A model generated the notes under the pieces. It had not been told where the DNA came from, did not search any database, and saw only the letters and a list, made by a program, of their open reading frames with translations. Shown here piece by piece: positions 1 through 7,677 of a DNA stretch of 64,000 bases. Numbering within the stretch: position 1 is the stretch's first letter; every line of letters begins with the position of its first letter. The translations under genes and the position numbers were made by a program. The DNA is from an uncultured Draconibacterium sp. (GTDB lineage Bacteria > Bacteroidota > Bacteroidia > Bacteroidales > Prolixibacteraceae), in contig NZ_OY775905.1 of assembly GCF_963675065.1 (NCBI RefSeq), positions 1-64,000 of the forward strand. Direction: 5' to 3'.

Positions 1-1012
1 CTTCAGATCTGTCGCTCCATGCCATTACATTGCAATGCATTCGTACCGAAACCAAACCTTTGCTGTGTGCTTCGTTCAGGTATTCGTCCAGCCATTGTTT
101 GTTAATCTGGTTGGCACGGCTGTACCTGGAAAGCGAAAGCATATTACGCGCCATTTTCTCAAAACGGGCAAGATTGGCAGTATGGTCGTCGATAAAAATG
201 TACTGGTTGTAGATATGGTTGCATGGCAACAACAATCCTATTGGAGCGGCATAGGATAGTAAACAGGAACTCCGGTCAGTCGAAAGTTTTTCATAACGGC
301 TTTCGGTTGATACTTTAGCCGGCAGATCATCCAAATCAGAAAGCGTATGAAGTATCAGCGAGTTGTCGCCGATTTTCATTTCTCCCGGATTTAAACTAAG
401 ATCCTGCAGCGTATTATTATGCCCATGGGAAAGTGAAAAATACTTTTCCACTATTCCCTCATGGGCATCTGTCCCGGTAATCTGGTCGGCTGTTAAACGC
501 CTGAGTTTTATAAAATCACTGTCGTTAACGATTTGCTCAAACTGGTTAGCGGCCTCCACAAAACGCAGAACTGTTTCCTTATTTTTTATCTCTTTGGGCA
601 CGATAAATCCCCTGCCCAGTGTGCTAAAAGTGCTTTGTTGTTTGCTGCGTTCCTTTGTTGTCTTTGTCAGATATAGATAACAGGTGTGGTTTAAATACGG
701 ACGCTCGTTAAAGTGCCGTTCAAACGAAGAACTTAAAAAGCTTAAATCCTGTTGAGGCTTTTCGGTTTTGTAGTTCTCTTTGATGTACCAGTCCTGTTTA
801 TGCACGATGGAATAGTCGGGTAAAACCTTTATTGCCTTATTCCATACTGAATGCATGGCTTCGTATTCTTCCGTTGTAACCGTAAATAGCTCTGGGAGCT
901 TTACCTCAAAAGCAATGGTTATATCGGCATCTTTGCTGATAATACATCCCTGCTCCACTGCAAGTAACGGGAACCGACTCTCCAAAGTAGCAGCTTTAAA
1001 TGTGTTTCTCAT
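1..1012 (-). CDS. traG: TraG-family conjugation ATPase, N-terminal part (runs off the window)
   Basis: The minus-strand frame is open from an ATG at 1012 to the window edge and gives about 337 residues, so only the N-terminal domain is visible. The Walker motifs expected further on lie outside the window. TraG is the VirB4-like ATPase that powers the Bacteroidetes conjugation apparatus at the inner membrane. The start codon overlaps the stop of the upstream traF by four bases (ATGA), which implies translational coupling. The order traE-traF-traG is the one known from CTnDOT-type elements. Identification rests on this order and on sequence resemblance from memory. Confidence 0.85.
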   Translation of the reverse strand, partial: MRNTFKAATLESRFPLLAVEQGCIISKDADITIAFEVKLPELFTVTTEEYEAMHSVWNKAIKVLPDYSIVHKQDWYIKENYKTEKPQQDLSFLSSSFERHFNERPYLNHTCYLYLTKTTKERSKQQSTFSTLGRGFIVPKEIKNKETVLRFVEAANQFEQIVNDSDFIKLRRLTADQITGTDAHEGIVEKYFSLSHGHNNTLQDLSLNPGEMKIGDNSLILHTLSDLDDLPAKVSTESRYEKLSTDRSSCLLSYAAPIGLLLPCNHIYNQYIFIDDHTANLARFEKMARNMLSLSRYSRANQINKQWLDEYLNEAHSKGLVSVRMHCNVMAWSDRSE

Positions 1013-1338
1013 ACTGCCTCCTTTCTGTTGGTTTTGAACAAACGGGGAATACTTCGGCGGTTGATTATCCGGCGTGGGAAATTATGCCTTGCCTGCAATT
1101 TCATTAATCCGTAACGCCCGAATTTTCTATTTAAAGAAAATGTGAGCCAGACAACCACAAATGCAAGAATAAGACCTGTAAAAATACAGGCCCATTGGTT
1201 GATACCGGCCAGGTACATTACAATGAAAACCACGAACGTCCCCAGCAGTCCCCCTGCAAAAACAAACAGATACTGGCTTTGCAGGCCTTTAAACTCGGCG
1301 GGTTTATTTACCCCTTTATTAATGGAATATATCGCCAT
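1009..1338 (-). CDS. traF: Conjugative transfer protein TraF (DUF4133 family)
   Basis: This 109-residue protein has two hydrophobic segments (about residues 24-45 and 50-72) and a very basic C-terminal tail rich in Arg and Lys. That is the layout of the TraF/DUF4133 inner-membrane proteins of Bacteroidetes conjugative transposons, which sit in the VirB3 position of the secretion channel. It lies three bases downstream of traE and overlaps traG by four bases, so the three are one transcription unit. The function is inferred from family and position. Confidence 0.85.
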   Translation of the reverse strand: MAIYSINKGVNKPAEFKGLQSQYLFVFAGGLLGTFVVFIVMYLAGINQWACIFTGLILAFVVVWLTFSLNRKFGRYGLMKLQARHNFPRRIINRRSIPRLFKTNRKEAV

Positions 1339-1341
1339 AGT

Positions 1342-1650
1342 TTACAGAAAGAAGGAACGTAAAATAGTGGCGGCAACAATCAGGAAAATACAGGCACCAA
1401 ACCAGGCGGCTGCAGTTTTTCCGGTATCGGGATCGCCACTTGAAAATTTACTATACACTTTTACGCCACCAATCAGTCCCACAATGGCACCGATGGCATA
1501 AATCAGTTTTGTTGCCGGATCGAAATAAGAGGTAACCATATTGGTGGCTTCGGTGATTCCGGCCGAGCCATCGCCCTGGGCAAAGATGGCAGTTGCCAGA
1601 AAGGTGAAGAATAAGGTGATGAATATTTTATATGAATTGATTTGTTTCAT
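1342..1650 (-). CDS. traE: Conjugative transfer protein TraE (DUF4134 family)
   Basis: The 102-residue protein begins with a signal-like hydrophobic stretch ending in an Ala-Gln site at about residue 25. Two further membrane segments follow, at about 48-65 and 82-98. This is the shape of TraE/DUF4134, the VirB2 pilin-like component of Bacteroidetes conjugation systems. It heads the visible traE-traF-traG run. Its normal upstream neighbours (traC/traD) are about 3.2 kb away because a module on the other strand lies between, so it probably needs a promoter of its own in 1651-2093. Confidence 0.85.
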   Translation of the reverse strand: MKQINSYKIFITLFFTFLATAIFAQGDGSAGITEATNMVTSYFDPATKLIYAIGAIVGLIGGVKVYSKFSSGDPDTGKTAAAWFGACIFLIVAATILRSFFL

Positions 1651-2093
1651 AGCATTTTGATTTTGCTCCCCGGTCCCCCGGACCAGAGACTGTTTTACTT
1701 TGATTTTTTGAATGATGTGTAGTGAATTCCACTCTGGGATTGATCAAATTCTACCCGTAATCTTTTTCTTTCATGAGCATACCATTTAGTTCGTATTCAG
1801 ACAGCAGTTTTGCTGCATTTGAACCAAATGTATGGGCTTAAAAGCTGGGGGAAATAAAGTTGGATGTAAGTGGTTGTTTGTGGCTGTGTTTGGCGTTGCT
1901 TATGATTATCAGGAATATTTCTATAAGATATATTTTTCAAAGATTTTCGCAAATTCTATTTACAATTTGCATACTAACATAAGTTGAGTATTTTTAAAGA
2001 GAAATTGATGAATTAAGGCAGGTCAAAGTTTATAATAATTATAATAAAATGTTCATCCTCACCGACTTTATAAATCAAGAAACATAGCATATT
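1651..2093. other. Intergenic region upstream of traE with a possible decayed reading frame
   Basis: These 443 bases lie between the divergent traE and the AT-rich three-gene module. On the minus strand a frame of 33 residues without an ATG (1695-1796) has protein-like composition (KWYAHERKRLRVEFDQ) and ends in TAA at 1695. An overlapping frame just upstream (about 1750-1835, containing NAAKLLSEYELNGML) also looks coding-like. Together they suggest a small tra-region gene broken by a frameshift. The stretch nearer 2093 is AT-rich, and I see no clear promoter match in it. Confidence 0.3.
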
Positions 2094-2786
2094 ATGCAAA
2101 TTAAGACTTCGATCATACTATGTACTATAAAACCTTTTAGTAAAGCAGATATTTCTAAAATTTATAGAGTACTAAAACAATTTCCATATTCTGATGAACT
2201 TGGTTTTGGTTTTAAAGACATTGATATTAATAGTTCTTATTTAGTTGCAAAACTATTAAAGCGTACCCCATCATATTTATATAGATATGATGTATCCAGT
2301 AATCAAGTCTATAAAGAAAATATTGTTCATATATCAGAAACTGAATTTTTATTGGATTGCGATTTTGGAACCCTTGAAATAATCAGTTCACAAAAGGATG
2401 CAAATAAATTGAGAAGTGTACTCCGAAATATACTAGGTTCCGAGTACAGTATTAATAATTATGTATTTAAAGCATCTGACATAGTACCTATCATGGAAAA
2501 AGGCCACGGACATTTAATAATAACGAAAATGAAAATTTCTAATTTTCAATACGATAAAAATGTCTCAGGTACTTTTTACACTGTACTCAATAGTAATCGA
2601 AGAGCAATAGAATTAATTAACAAGTATAAAACTGATATAAACAAAATTACATTTGAAGTTGACTTTGAAGATCATTCGAAATCAGAATTTTCACTAAGCG
2701 ATTTTGGAGGCTTAACATTAAAATGTGAAGAGAACAAACTCGATTCAAATTTACAATTTATTAAAACATCCTTTTTAAATTCATAA
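2094..2786 (+). CDS. Uncharacterised protein, first gene of an AT-rich cargo module
   Basis: I do not recognise this 230-residue protein. It has no signal peptide or membrane segment and mixes beta-strand-like and charged helical stretches, so it is probably cytoplasmic. The ATG at 2094 follows a long AT-rich leader. The stop lies five bases before the next gene, and a third gene follows two bases after that, so the three are surely co-transcribed. Base composition is visibly more AT-rich than in the flanking tra genes, which suggests separate acquisition. Given the nuclease-like partner, it may be a recognition or regulatory subunit of a defence system; this is inference. Confidence 0.65.
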   Translation: MQIKTSIILCTIKPFSKADISKIYRVLKQFPYSDELGFGFKDIDINSSYLVAKLLKRTPSYLYRYDVSSNQVYKENIVHISETEFLLDCDFGTLEIISSQKDANKLRSVLRNILGSEYSINNYVFKASDIVPIMEKGHGHLIITKMKISNFQYDKNVSGTFYTVLNSNRRAIELINKYKTDINKITFEVDFEDHSKSEFSLSDFGGLTLKCEENKLDSNLQFIKTSFLNS

Positions 2787-2791
2787 AACTA

Positions 2792-3721
2792 ATGGCAGAA
2801 GACCAAGGAGTAAATGGAGATATTTGGAATAATGAAGCAACAATTCTTCTTCGGAAATTAGGATGGGAATTAGTTGCTGATAAAAATATTGATATTCCTG
2901 ATATTGAAAACAAAGAAAGAGGCGTTGATGCTCTTTTTCAATATGAGAATCCAACAACCAATGGATTTCAAGGCATTCTTCTCGAAGCAAAGCATTACAA
3001 ACTATCTAGTTATTCAAGAAGTAAATTAGAAAAATGGATTTGTGACCTTTATGATAAAATAGTAAATCTTAGAAACTCTGACGAATTGTATGAGTTATTT
3101 CCGAAGATGGAGAATACGATTCTTCGAAATGGATTAATTGTTATTTGGTTTTCAGATTATGAGACAGATCCAACTATTACAGAGAAATTAAAAAAAGACC
3201 TAACGTCCATCGATTTTCAAAAGAATGGAAGAGGTGTCACGATACCTAATCGTATTTTTATAATGTCTAATGAAGATATTTTACGACTAACTTCGGTTGT
3301 CGATAAAATACATTCATTTAGACTAAAAGATCCTACCTGTATTTTTGAATTTCACTATCCATTTTTAGGTAAAGGTGCAGCAAACTCAACTAAAATATTG
3401 TCTTTGGAAAGTATGTTCTCTAAATTTATATATGCGGAAATTCGTGATAAGAATCGGGTATTAAATAAACAAGTAGTTTTTTATTTTGGCAATACTGATT
3501 TTAAGAGTATGCAGTTATTAAAAAATGCTTTGCTGCAACATATTGCTCAAACAGGCAATAAACTTGCGATATATAACTATCACAGAAACATACAGGAGTT
3601 CCGCAAAATAAAAGACTCAATTATAAATGAATTCAAAAATGATCGAATAGATGTTGAGTTTTTGTCAATGTCACTAAATAAAGGACTACCTGACTGGATA
3701 CTCGATCATAATCTCGAATAA
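2792..3721 (+). CDS. Predicted PD-(D/E)XK-fold nuclease-like protein, middle gene of cargo module
   Basis: The 309-residue protein has the signature of a restriction-endonuclease-like fold near its N terminus. A helix carrying E15 and ending in LGW (residues 23-25) is followed by D46 in GVDALF and the pair E65-x-K67 in LLEAKHY. The order E, D, E-x-K is that of Mrr-type and Holliday-resolvase-like nucleases, which cut DNA with Mg2+. Residues beyond about 75 match no family I can name. The gene is five bases after the first cargo gene and two before the third. A role in restriction or abortive infection is inferred from the fold and setting. Confidence 0.7.
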   Translation: MAEDQGVNGDIWNNEATILLRKLGWELVADKNIDIPDIENKERGVDALFQYENPTTNGFQGILLEAKHYKLSSYSRSKLEKWICDLYDKIVNLRNSDELYELFPKMENTILRNGLIVIWFSDYETDPTITEKLKKDLTSIDFQKNGRGVTIPNRIFIMSNEDILRLTSVVDKIHSFRLKDPTCIFEFHYPFLGKGAANSTKILSLESMFSKFIYAEIRDKNRVLNKQVVFYFGNTDFKSMQLLKNALLQHIAQTGNKLAIYNYHRNIQEFRKIKDSIINEFKNDRIDVEFLSMSLNKGLPDWILDHNLE

Positions 3722-3722
3722 T

Positions 3723-4781
3723 ATGGAAAAATACAAACATCCCGAACCATACGAATTGGAAGAGGTTTTCGCCAACTTTTCTTCTACAACCTTTGTAAGA
3801 AATTTCGCAAAAGAAAAAGGTATTTTTATGCCTAATGCACCGAAAGCAGTTCTTGCTAAGGAGTTATCTTTTTTCTTTTTTGACAAAGACGACATTTCAC
3901 GAATACATAATGAAGCTTATCAGAAAAATTACAAAAACACATTAGCAGGATTTATTGTGAATAACACAGAATCTGATTTTGAACTTATAAACTCAGTTGA
4001 AGCCCTAATCAGTGATGGTGCTGCAAAAGACATGACAATAGTCACACCTAGATTAATTTCTAAGAGAAATGAACCAGAAATATACAAGTCTAGTATTACG
4101 TATAATAGAAGACGCCTTGGCAGAATGGAGTTTTTGCAAAGTGAGAATACGGAATTCGATTTTTATATTAAGAAAAAAAATGACGAATGGTTAATTGAGG
4201 TTGACAGCAAAAGATCGAAGGATCCATCTATTATAAGGGATTTGCTGGGCAAGCATTTAAGAAGAAAGATCGAAATTGAAGAGATTAGGGATATGCTGAC
4301 AACAGAAAAAACAATTTTATTTTTCGATGCTCTAGCCAAACAAGGAATGAATACCAATATTTGGGAATTTTCTGATGTAGTTCAATTAAGCTTTAAAAAA
4401 GATAAGGATCAGGAGACAGATGAAGACCCTGATAGTGAAGCTAATGAAGCGGAGCTTGCTGGCATCAGTAAAGCAATCCTAGATGGTAAAAATTTAAGAG
4501 AAAACAAATTTGTTAAAGACTCAGAAAATGAAGGTTATAGATTTACGGCAATGACATATGAATTTAGGTCTAAAAAAGAAAATTCGAGCATTCAAGTAAA
4601 AGCAGAATTTAAAGGCAATCCTAAAGTATTTGAAGTAAGCATACCTCTTTATGGAAATTGGGCTGGTTTAAAGGGAACTTTCTTTCCCTCCACATTATCA
4701 AATAATGAGGATTTAAATTTTAGATCAGAATTTTGGAATAATGCAAAAGACATATACTTCAAATTAAAAGATGCATATTAA
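3723..4781 (+). CDS. Uncharacterised protein, third gene of cargo module
   Basis: I do not recognise this 352-residue soluble protein. Its N-terminal 60 residues are helical and could form a small DNA-binding or adaptor domain. The middle (about 130-165) holds strand-like segments with WLIEVDSKR, faintly like the second half of a nuclease core (E-V-D in place of E-x-K). A very acidic linker follows at about 225-245, then a beta-rich C-terminal part. It begins two bases after the nuclease-like gene and converges on the traC/traD-position gene at 4890. Its function is unknown; joint action with its two partners is inferred from spacing alone. Confidence 0.65.
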   Translation: MEKYKHPEPYELEEVFANFSSTTFVRNFAKEKGIFMPNAPKAVLAKELSFFFFDKDDISRIHNEAYQKNYKNTLAGFIVNNTESDFELINSVEALISDGAAKDMTIVTPRLISKRNEPEIYKSSITYNRRRLGRMEFLQSENTEFDFYIKKKNDEWLIEVDSKRSKDPSIIRDLLGKHLRRKIEIEEIRDMLTTEKTILFFDALAKQGMNTNIWEFSDVVQLSFKKDKDQETDEDPDSEANEAELAGISKAILDGKNLRENKFVKDSENEGYRFTAMTYEFRSKKENSSIQVKAEFKGNPKVFEVSIPLYGNWAGLKGTFFPSTLSNNEDLNFRSEFWNNAKDIYFKLKDAY

Positions 4782-4889
4782 TAATTTATACCTCCAAATA
4801 TGAAAACTGTAATATAAAAAAAAACGTCTATGTTCATGGGGTTTTGAGATTAACACAAAAGAATTTACTTTAGGGAGCAACGACTTAAT

Positions 4890-5432
4890 TTAAGTAATAT
4901 ACTCCCCAATATCAAATCCACTTATTCCATCCTCATAAATGAGAATATCATTTCGTCCTAAACTCCCCAAATGCAAATCAATTAAACCGGAGATACGTTT
5001 TTGATAGCTTTCGGAGGTTGCTGCCAATTGTTCAACCCAATCGGTATTTTCATTTTCATAGAGCAGTTTCCCCGTTTGGGATGGTCTTTCCGGGTGCTCA
5101 TTTTCAACCTCGGTAACTACCTCCATCATTTCTTCAAAAGTTATATCTACCGAAGAACCGTTGGCAATGCCAAGTTCTTCCAATTCTTCATCGAGCTCAA
5201 CATCCTCATAATCCAGAGCAACTTCAATATCTAGCTTACCTGTGGAATTTGAATGGGATTGACTCTTTCTGTCCGTATTCAAAACGAAGGTGCTTTTTCC
5301 GATTATTCCACTTTCATCCGATAAATTACTTTTTCTTTCGCCATTGGCGACAGGAGCAGAAAAACGCCTCCAATATTGGAAGAAAATACTTAGCAGAATA
5401 ATTATCCCAACGATTACAACAAATTCAATCAT
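4890..5432 (-). CDS. Conjugation-locus membrane-anchored protein (TraC/TraD position)
   Basis: The 180-residue protein has one N-terminal membrane helix (about residues 3-18) followed by a Ser/Asn-rich linker and an acidic domain. It is the third gene of the leftward parA, DUF3408, this-gene run, with gaps of 5 and 15 bases. In CTnDOT-type elements this slot is held by TraC or TraD. The acidic soluble part, residues 75-180, probably faces the cytoplasm. No catalytic motif is visible. The assignment to transfer is positional. Confidence 0.6.
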   Translation of the reverse strand: MIEFVVIVGIIILLSIFFQYWRRFSAPVANGERKSNLSDESGIIGKSTFVLNTDRKSQSHSNSTGKLDIEVALDYEDVELDEELEELGIANGSSVDITFEEMMEVVTEVENEHPERPSQTGKLLYENENTDWVEQLAATSESYQKRISGLIDLHLGSLGRNDILIYEDGISGFDIGEYIT

Positions 5433-5447
5433 AACTTCCGGTTTGGG

Positions 5448-5813
5448 TTAAAAAATGTCTTCGTTGTTTTCGTTATATCGCTTGACAATTTCCTCCTGAA
5501 ATTCGTCAAAATGATGGGTCAGCACATTATCGATGTAATTATAAATTGAGATCTCGTCCTTACCGATTACTCGAATAATTTGCTGAATCCGTTTGTGGTA
5601 TTCCTGCCGGATGGGAACATTCTTTCCAAAACGTGCTTTCGTTTTGGAATCTGAAAGGAAAAGCTCATCATAAGCTTGATTTGCCTGTTTCCATTTTGTA
5701 ACTGTTGCTGGCTTTTTCTCCTTTGTCTTTCCGGCCTCCGGTTTTTCATTCTGAATGGTTGAAATGATAAATTCTTCATCGATTTCGTCCGGATTGTATT
5801 TTTTTCGTGCCAT
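5448..5813 (-). CDS. DUF3408-family conjugation protein (TraB position)
   Basis: This 121-residue protein has a low-complexity Lys/Glu N-terminal half and a C-terminal domain with the pattern R(Q)EYHKRIQQIIR...ISIYNYIDNVLTHHF. That pattern is typical of the DUF3408 proteins found next to parA in Bacteroidetes conjugative elements, which look like ribbon-helix-helix or similar small DNA-binding folds. The gene lies five bases after parA and is presumably co-transcribed with it. A role in relaxosome processing or partition is inferred from the neighbourhood. Confidence 0.75.
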   Translation of the reverse strand: MARKKYNPDEIDEEFIISTIQNEKPEAGKTKEKKPATVTKWKQANQAYDELFLSDSKTKARFGKNVPIRQEYHKRIQQIIRVIGKDEISIYNYIDNVLTHHFDEFQEEIVKRYNENNEDIF

Positions 5814-5818
5814 GTCGT

Positions 5819-6580
5819 TTATTGCTTAATGGTTTCTAGGATTTCATCAGCCAGCGCAATCAGGTTGCTTCCTTTTAAAAGACTGTTGTGAGCAGGAAAA
5901 AGTGTTGAGCGAAATACAGGCTTGTGGCCGGAAGTCAGTTCCCTGCGAAAACGTTTTGAATCGGGCACAAATGTTTTTAGAATATTTAAGCCTAACTCGC
6001 CGATTACATTTTCATACACATCATACAGTTCGTTTTTCTCCCTACCATCAACCATATTCCAAATCAGGTACAAACCTTTGATATCACTTTTCCCTACACT
6101 AATCAGATTTTCATTCAACATGGTGGCAAATTTCAGCGTGCTTTCCATAACCACACGGTCGGCACTTACCGGCGAAAAGATATAATCCATTCCGCCCAAT
6201 GTTTTTACCACACCTCTGCTGTTTAATGTTCCAGGGAGATCGAAAAATATTATGTCGGGTTGAGTTGTTGCTCCGTCGATCAGATTTTCCGCTACATCAA
6301 TGGCATCTTCGGGCATACTTTTTTCAACCTGGTATGCCTTTCGTTCAAGCGCGGTAAATTGTTTATAGGCCAATTGCTTGTAATAGTTATCTTTCATCAC
6401 CTGTTCCATATCGCGCTGGCGTATTTCAGCAATACTGTGCTGCGGATAATCACAATCCACCACTGCAATTTCCAGGCCTTTTACATAGTGCAGGTAACTC
6501 GACATTAAAACGGTAAAAGCTGTTTTCCCAACACCTCCTTTTTGTGTGCTGAACGCAATAAATAATGTTTCTTTTTCCAT
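5819..6580 (-). CDS. traA: ParA/MinD-type ATPase of the conjugative element (TraA)
   Basis: The protein has a deviant Walker A motif, KGGVGKT, at residues 14-20, and IIFFDLPGTLN for Walker B at about 114-124, as expected of ParA-type P-loop ATPases. I take the ATG at 6580 (MEKETLF), which puts the P-loop at the usual distance from the N terminus and gives 253 residues; an in-frame ATG at 6625 would add 15 atypical ones. It heads the leftward tra operon. In Bacteroidetes elements the homologue is called TraA and is thought to act in element maintenance or relaxosome positioning. Confidence 0.85.
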   Translation of the reverse strand: MEKETLFIAFSTQKGGVGKTAFTVLMSSYLHYVKGLEIAVVDCDYPQHSIAEIRQRDMEQVMKDNYYKQLAYKQFTALERKAYQVEKSMPEDAIDVAENLIDGATTQPDIIFFDLPGTLNSRGVVKTLGGMDYIFSPVSADRVVMESTLKFATMLNENLISVGKSDIKGLYLIWNMVDGREKNELYDVYENVIGELGLNILKTFVPDSKRFRRELTSGHKPVFRSTLFPAHNSLLKGSNLIALADEILETIKQ

Positions 6581-6782
6581 GACCTTTGTTTTTTTGATGA
6601 GCAAATTATTTCTATAGTTATTCAATCAAATAGAATAATATCTGAATCATTATTCGATTAATGAGCTCTGTAAATCAGTTTATGTTGCAATGTTTAATTA
6701 ATGAAGTGTTGCATCGTTTCAACGTTGAAATCCTTAAGCTCTTCGTTGTTGTATAATTTAACTACTCAGTTCTTTGCCAAAA

Positions 6783-7031
6783 TCAGTTTTTAAATATTTC
6801 GTTTGCAACATGTTTCATTCCCATTTTATTTATTCCGACTAACATATCTCTGCTTACACCAACCATTAAATAATCCATTATTTCCCCGATCAAATGAACA
6901 AATAAAAAGCTTTTAAAACCGTGCTTTTTAAAGAGCAGGAAGTACTTGGCCTTCTCTGGCAGCATTTGGCTTATTTCTGTATGATTAGAATTCAAAACGC
7001 CCATTTTACCTTTGTTTCCAACAATTTTCAA
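6783..7031 (-). CDS. Possible small protein upstream of the oriT-like region
   Basis: This 82-residue frame has reasonable composition and hydrophobic segments in its middle (KSFLFVHLIGEIMDYLMVGV), but no family I recognise and no clear ribosome binding site. It lies alone between parA and the mob genes, on the parA strand. It could be a short element-encoded regulator or a chance frame. Apart from it, the sequence between 6581 and 7090 shows nothing I can name. Confidence 0.3.
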   Translation of the reverse strand: MKIVGNKGKMGVLNSNHTEISQMLPEKAKYFLLFKKHGFKSFLFVHLIGEIMDYLMVGVSRDMLVGINKMGMKHVANEIFKN

Positions 7032-7091
7032 GAGTAAAAATATGATCGATAAAACGGCTACGCCCTATAACTTTTATTGTAACGCTACAAG

Positions 7092-7202
7092 GTGTGCACT
7101 GGCACACGGCAAGTTGTGTTTTGAGTAACTCAAAACGTTTCGTGTTACACGAAACCACTTGCCCCGTTGGGGAAAATCATCACTCCGAAGTCGTGTGATT
7201 TT
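7092..7202. other. Candidate origin of transfer (oriT): nested and tandem hairpins upstream of mobA
   Basis: Five inverted repeats are packed into 111 bases. They are GTGTGC-ACTG-GCACAC (7092-7107); two abutting 9-bp-arm palindromes (7118-7136 and 7137-7155); CCCC-GTT-GGGG (7162-7172); and a 10-bp stem with a one-base bulge (7173-7202). In addition GGCAAGT (7108-7114) is complementary to ACTTGCC (7157-7163), so the two central palindromes sit inside an outer stem, forming a cruciform-like structure. It lies 44 bases before mobA, where oriT is expected. The nick site cannot be identified from sequence alone. Confidence 0.6.
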
Positions 7203-7245
7203 TTATAAGAATTCTGGTAATGATTAATGCTTTAAAAACAACAAA

Positions 7246-7677
7246 ATGGGAGTAGGAAAAAGAAAAAATAAACACAAAGGGGGACGTAAACCAAAAAAAG
7301 ATCCATGTATACATCGTTATGCCATAAGCTTAAATGATGTTGACAATGCACGATTTCTTGCTCTTTTCGAGGCATCGGGAATGGAAGTTAAAGCACATTT
7401 TATTACTGCCTGCATTTTTGACAAGCCTGTTAAAGTGGTAAAAATCGATAAGGGATCGATGGATTATTATATGCGCCTGACCTCATTTTATTCACAATTC
7501 AGGGCGATTGGAGTCAATTACAACCAGGTTACCAAAGCAATAAAAAACAACTTTTCGGAGAAAAAGGCACTGGCTTTTCTTTCCCAAATACAGAAAGCAA
7601 CTTTTCAATTGGTTGCGATAAACCAGAAGATATTGGATTTAACCAAAGAATTTGAAAAAAGATGGTTGCAAAAATAA
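7246..7677 (+). CDS. mobA: Mobilization accessory protein (MobA/MobC-type relaxosome protein)
   Basis: The 143-residue protein has a strongly basic N terminus (GKRKNKHKGGRKPKK), a ribbon-helix-helix-like segment (residues 25-55) and a C-terminal helical region containing GVNYNQVTKAIKNNF, the pattern shared by MobC-type relaxosome proteins. Such proteins bind oriT and help the relaxase melt and nick DNA. It starts 44 bases after the hairpin cluster and overlaps the relaxase gene by 16 bases, so the two are coupled. It is named mobA following the Bacteroides mobABC order. Confidence 0.8.
   Translation: MGVGKRKNKHKGGRKPKKDPCIHRYAISLNDVDNARFLALFEASGMEVKAHFITACIFDKPVKVVKIDKGSMDYYMRLTSFYSQFRAIGVNYNQVTKAIKNNFSEKKALAFLSQIQKATFQLVAINQKILDLTKEFEKRWLQK

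Noticed and set aside
363..1037. Plus-strand frames at 363-680 and 855-1037
   Set aside because: They are shadows of the minus-strand traG gene, whose translation is continuous through both.
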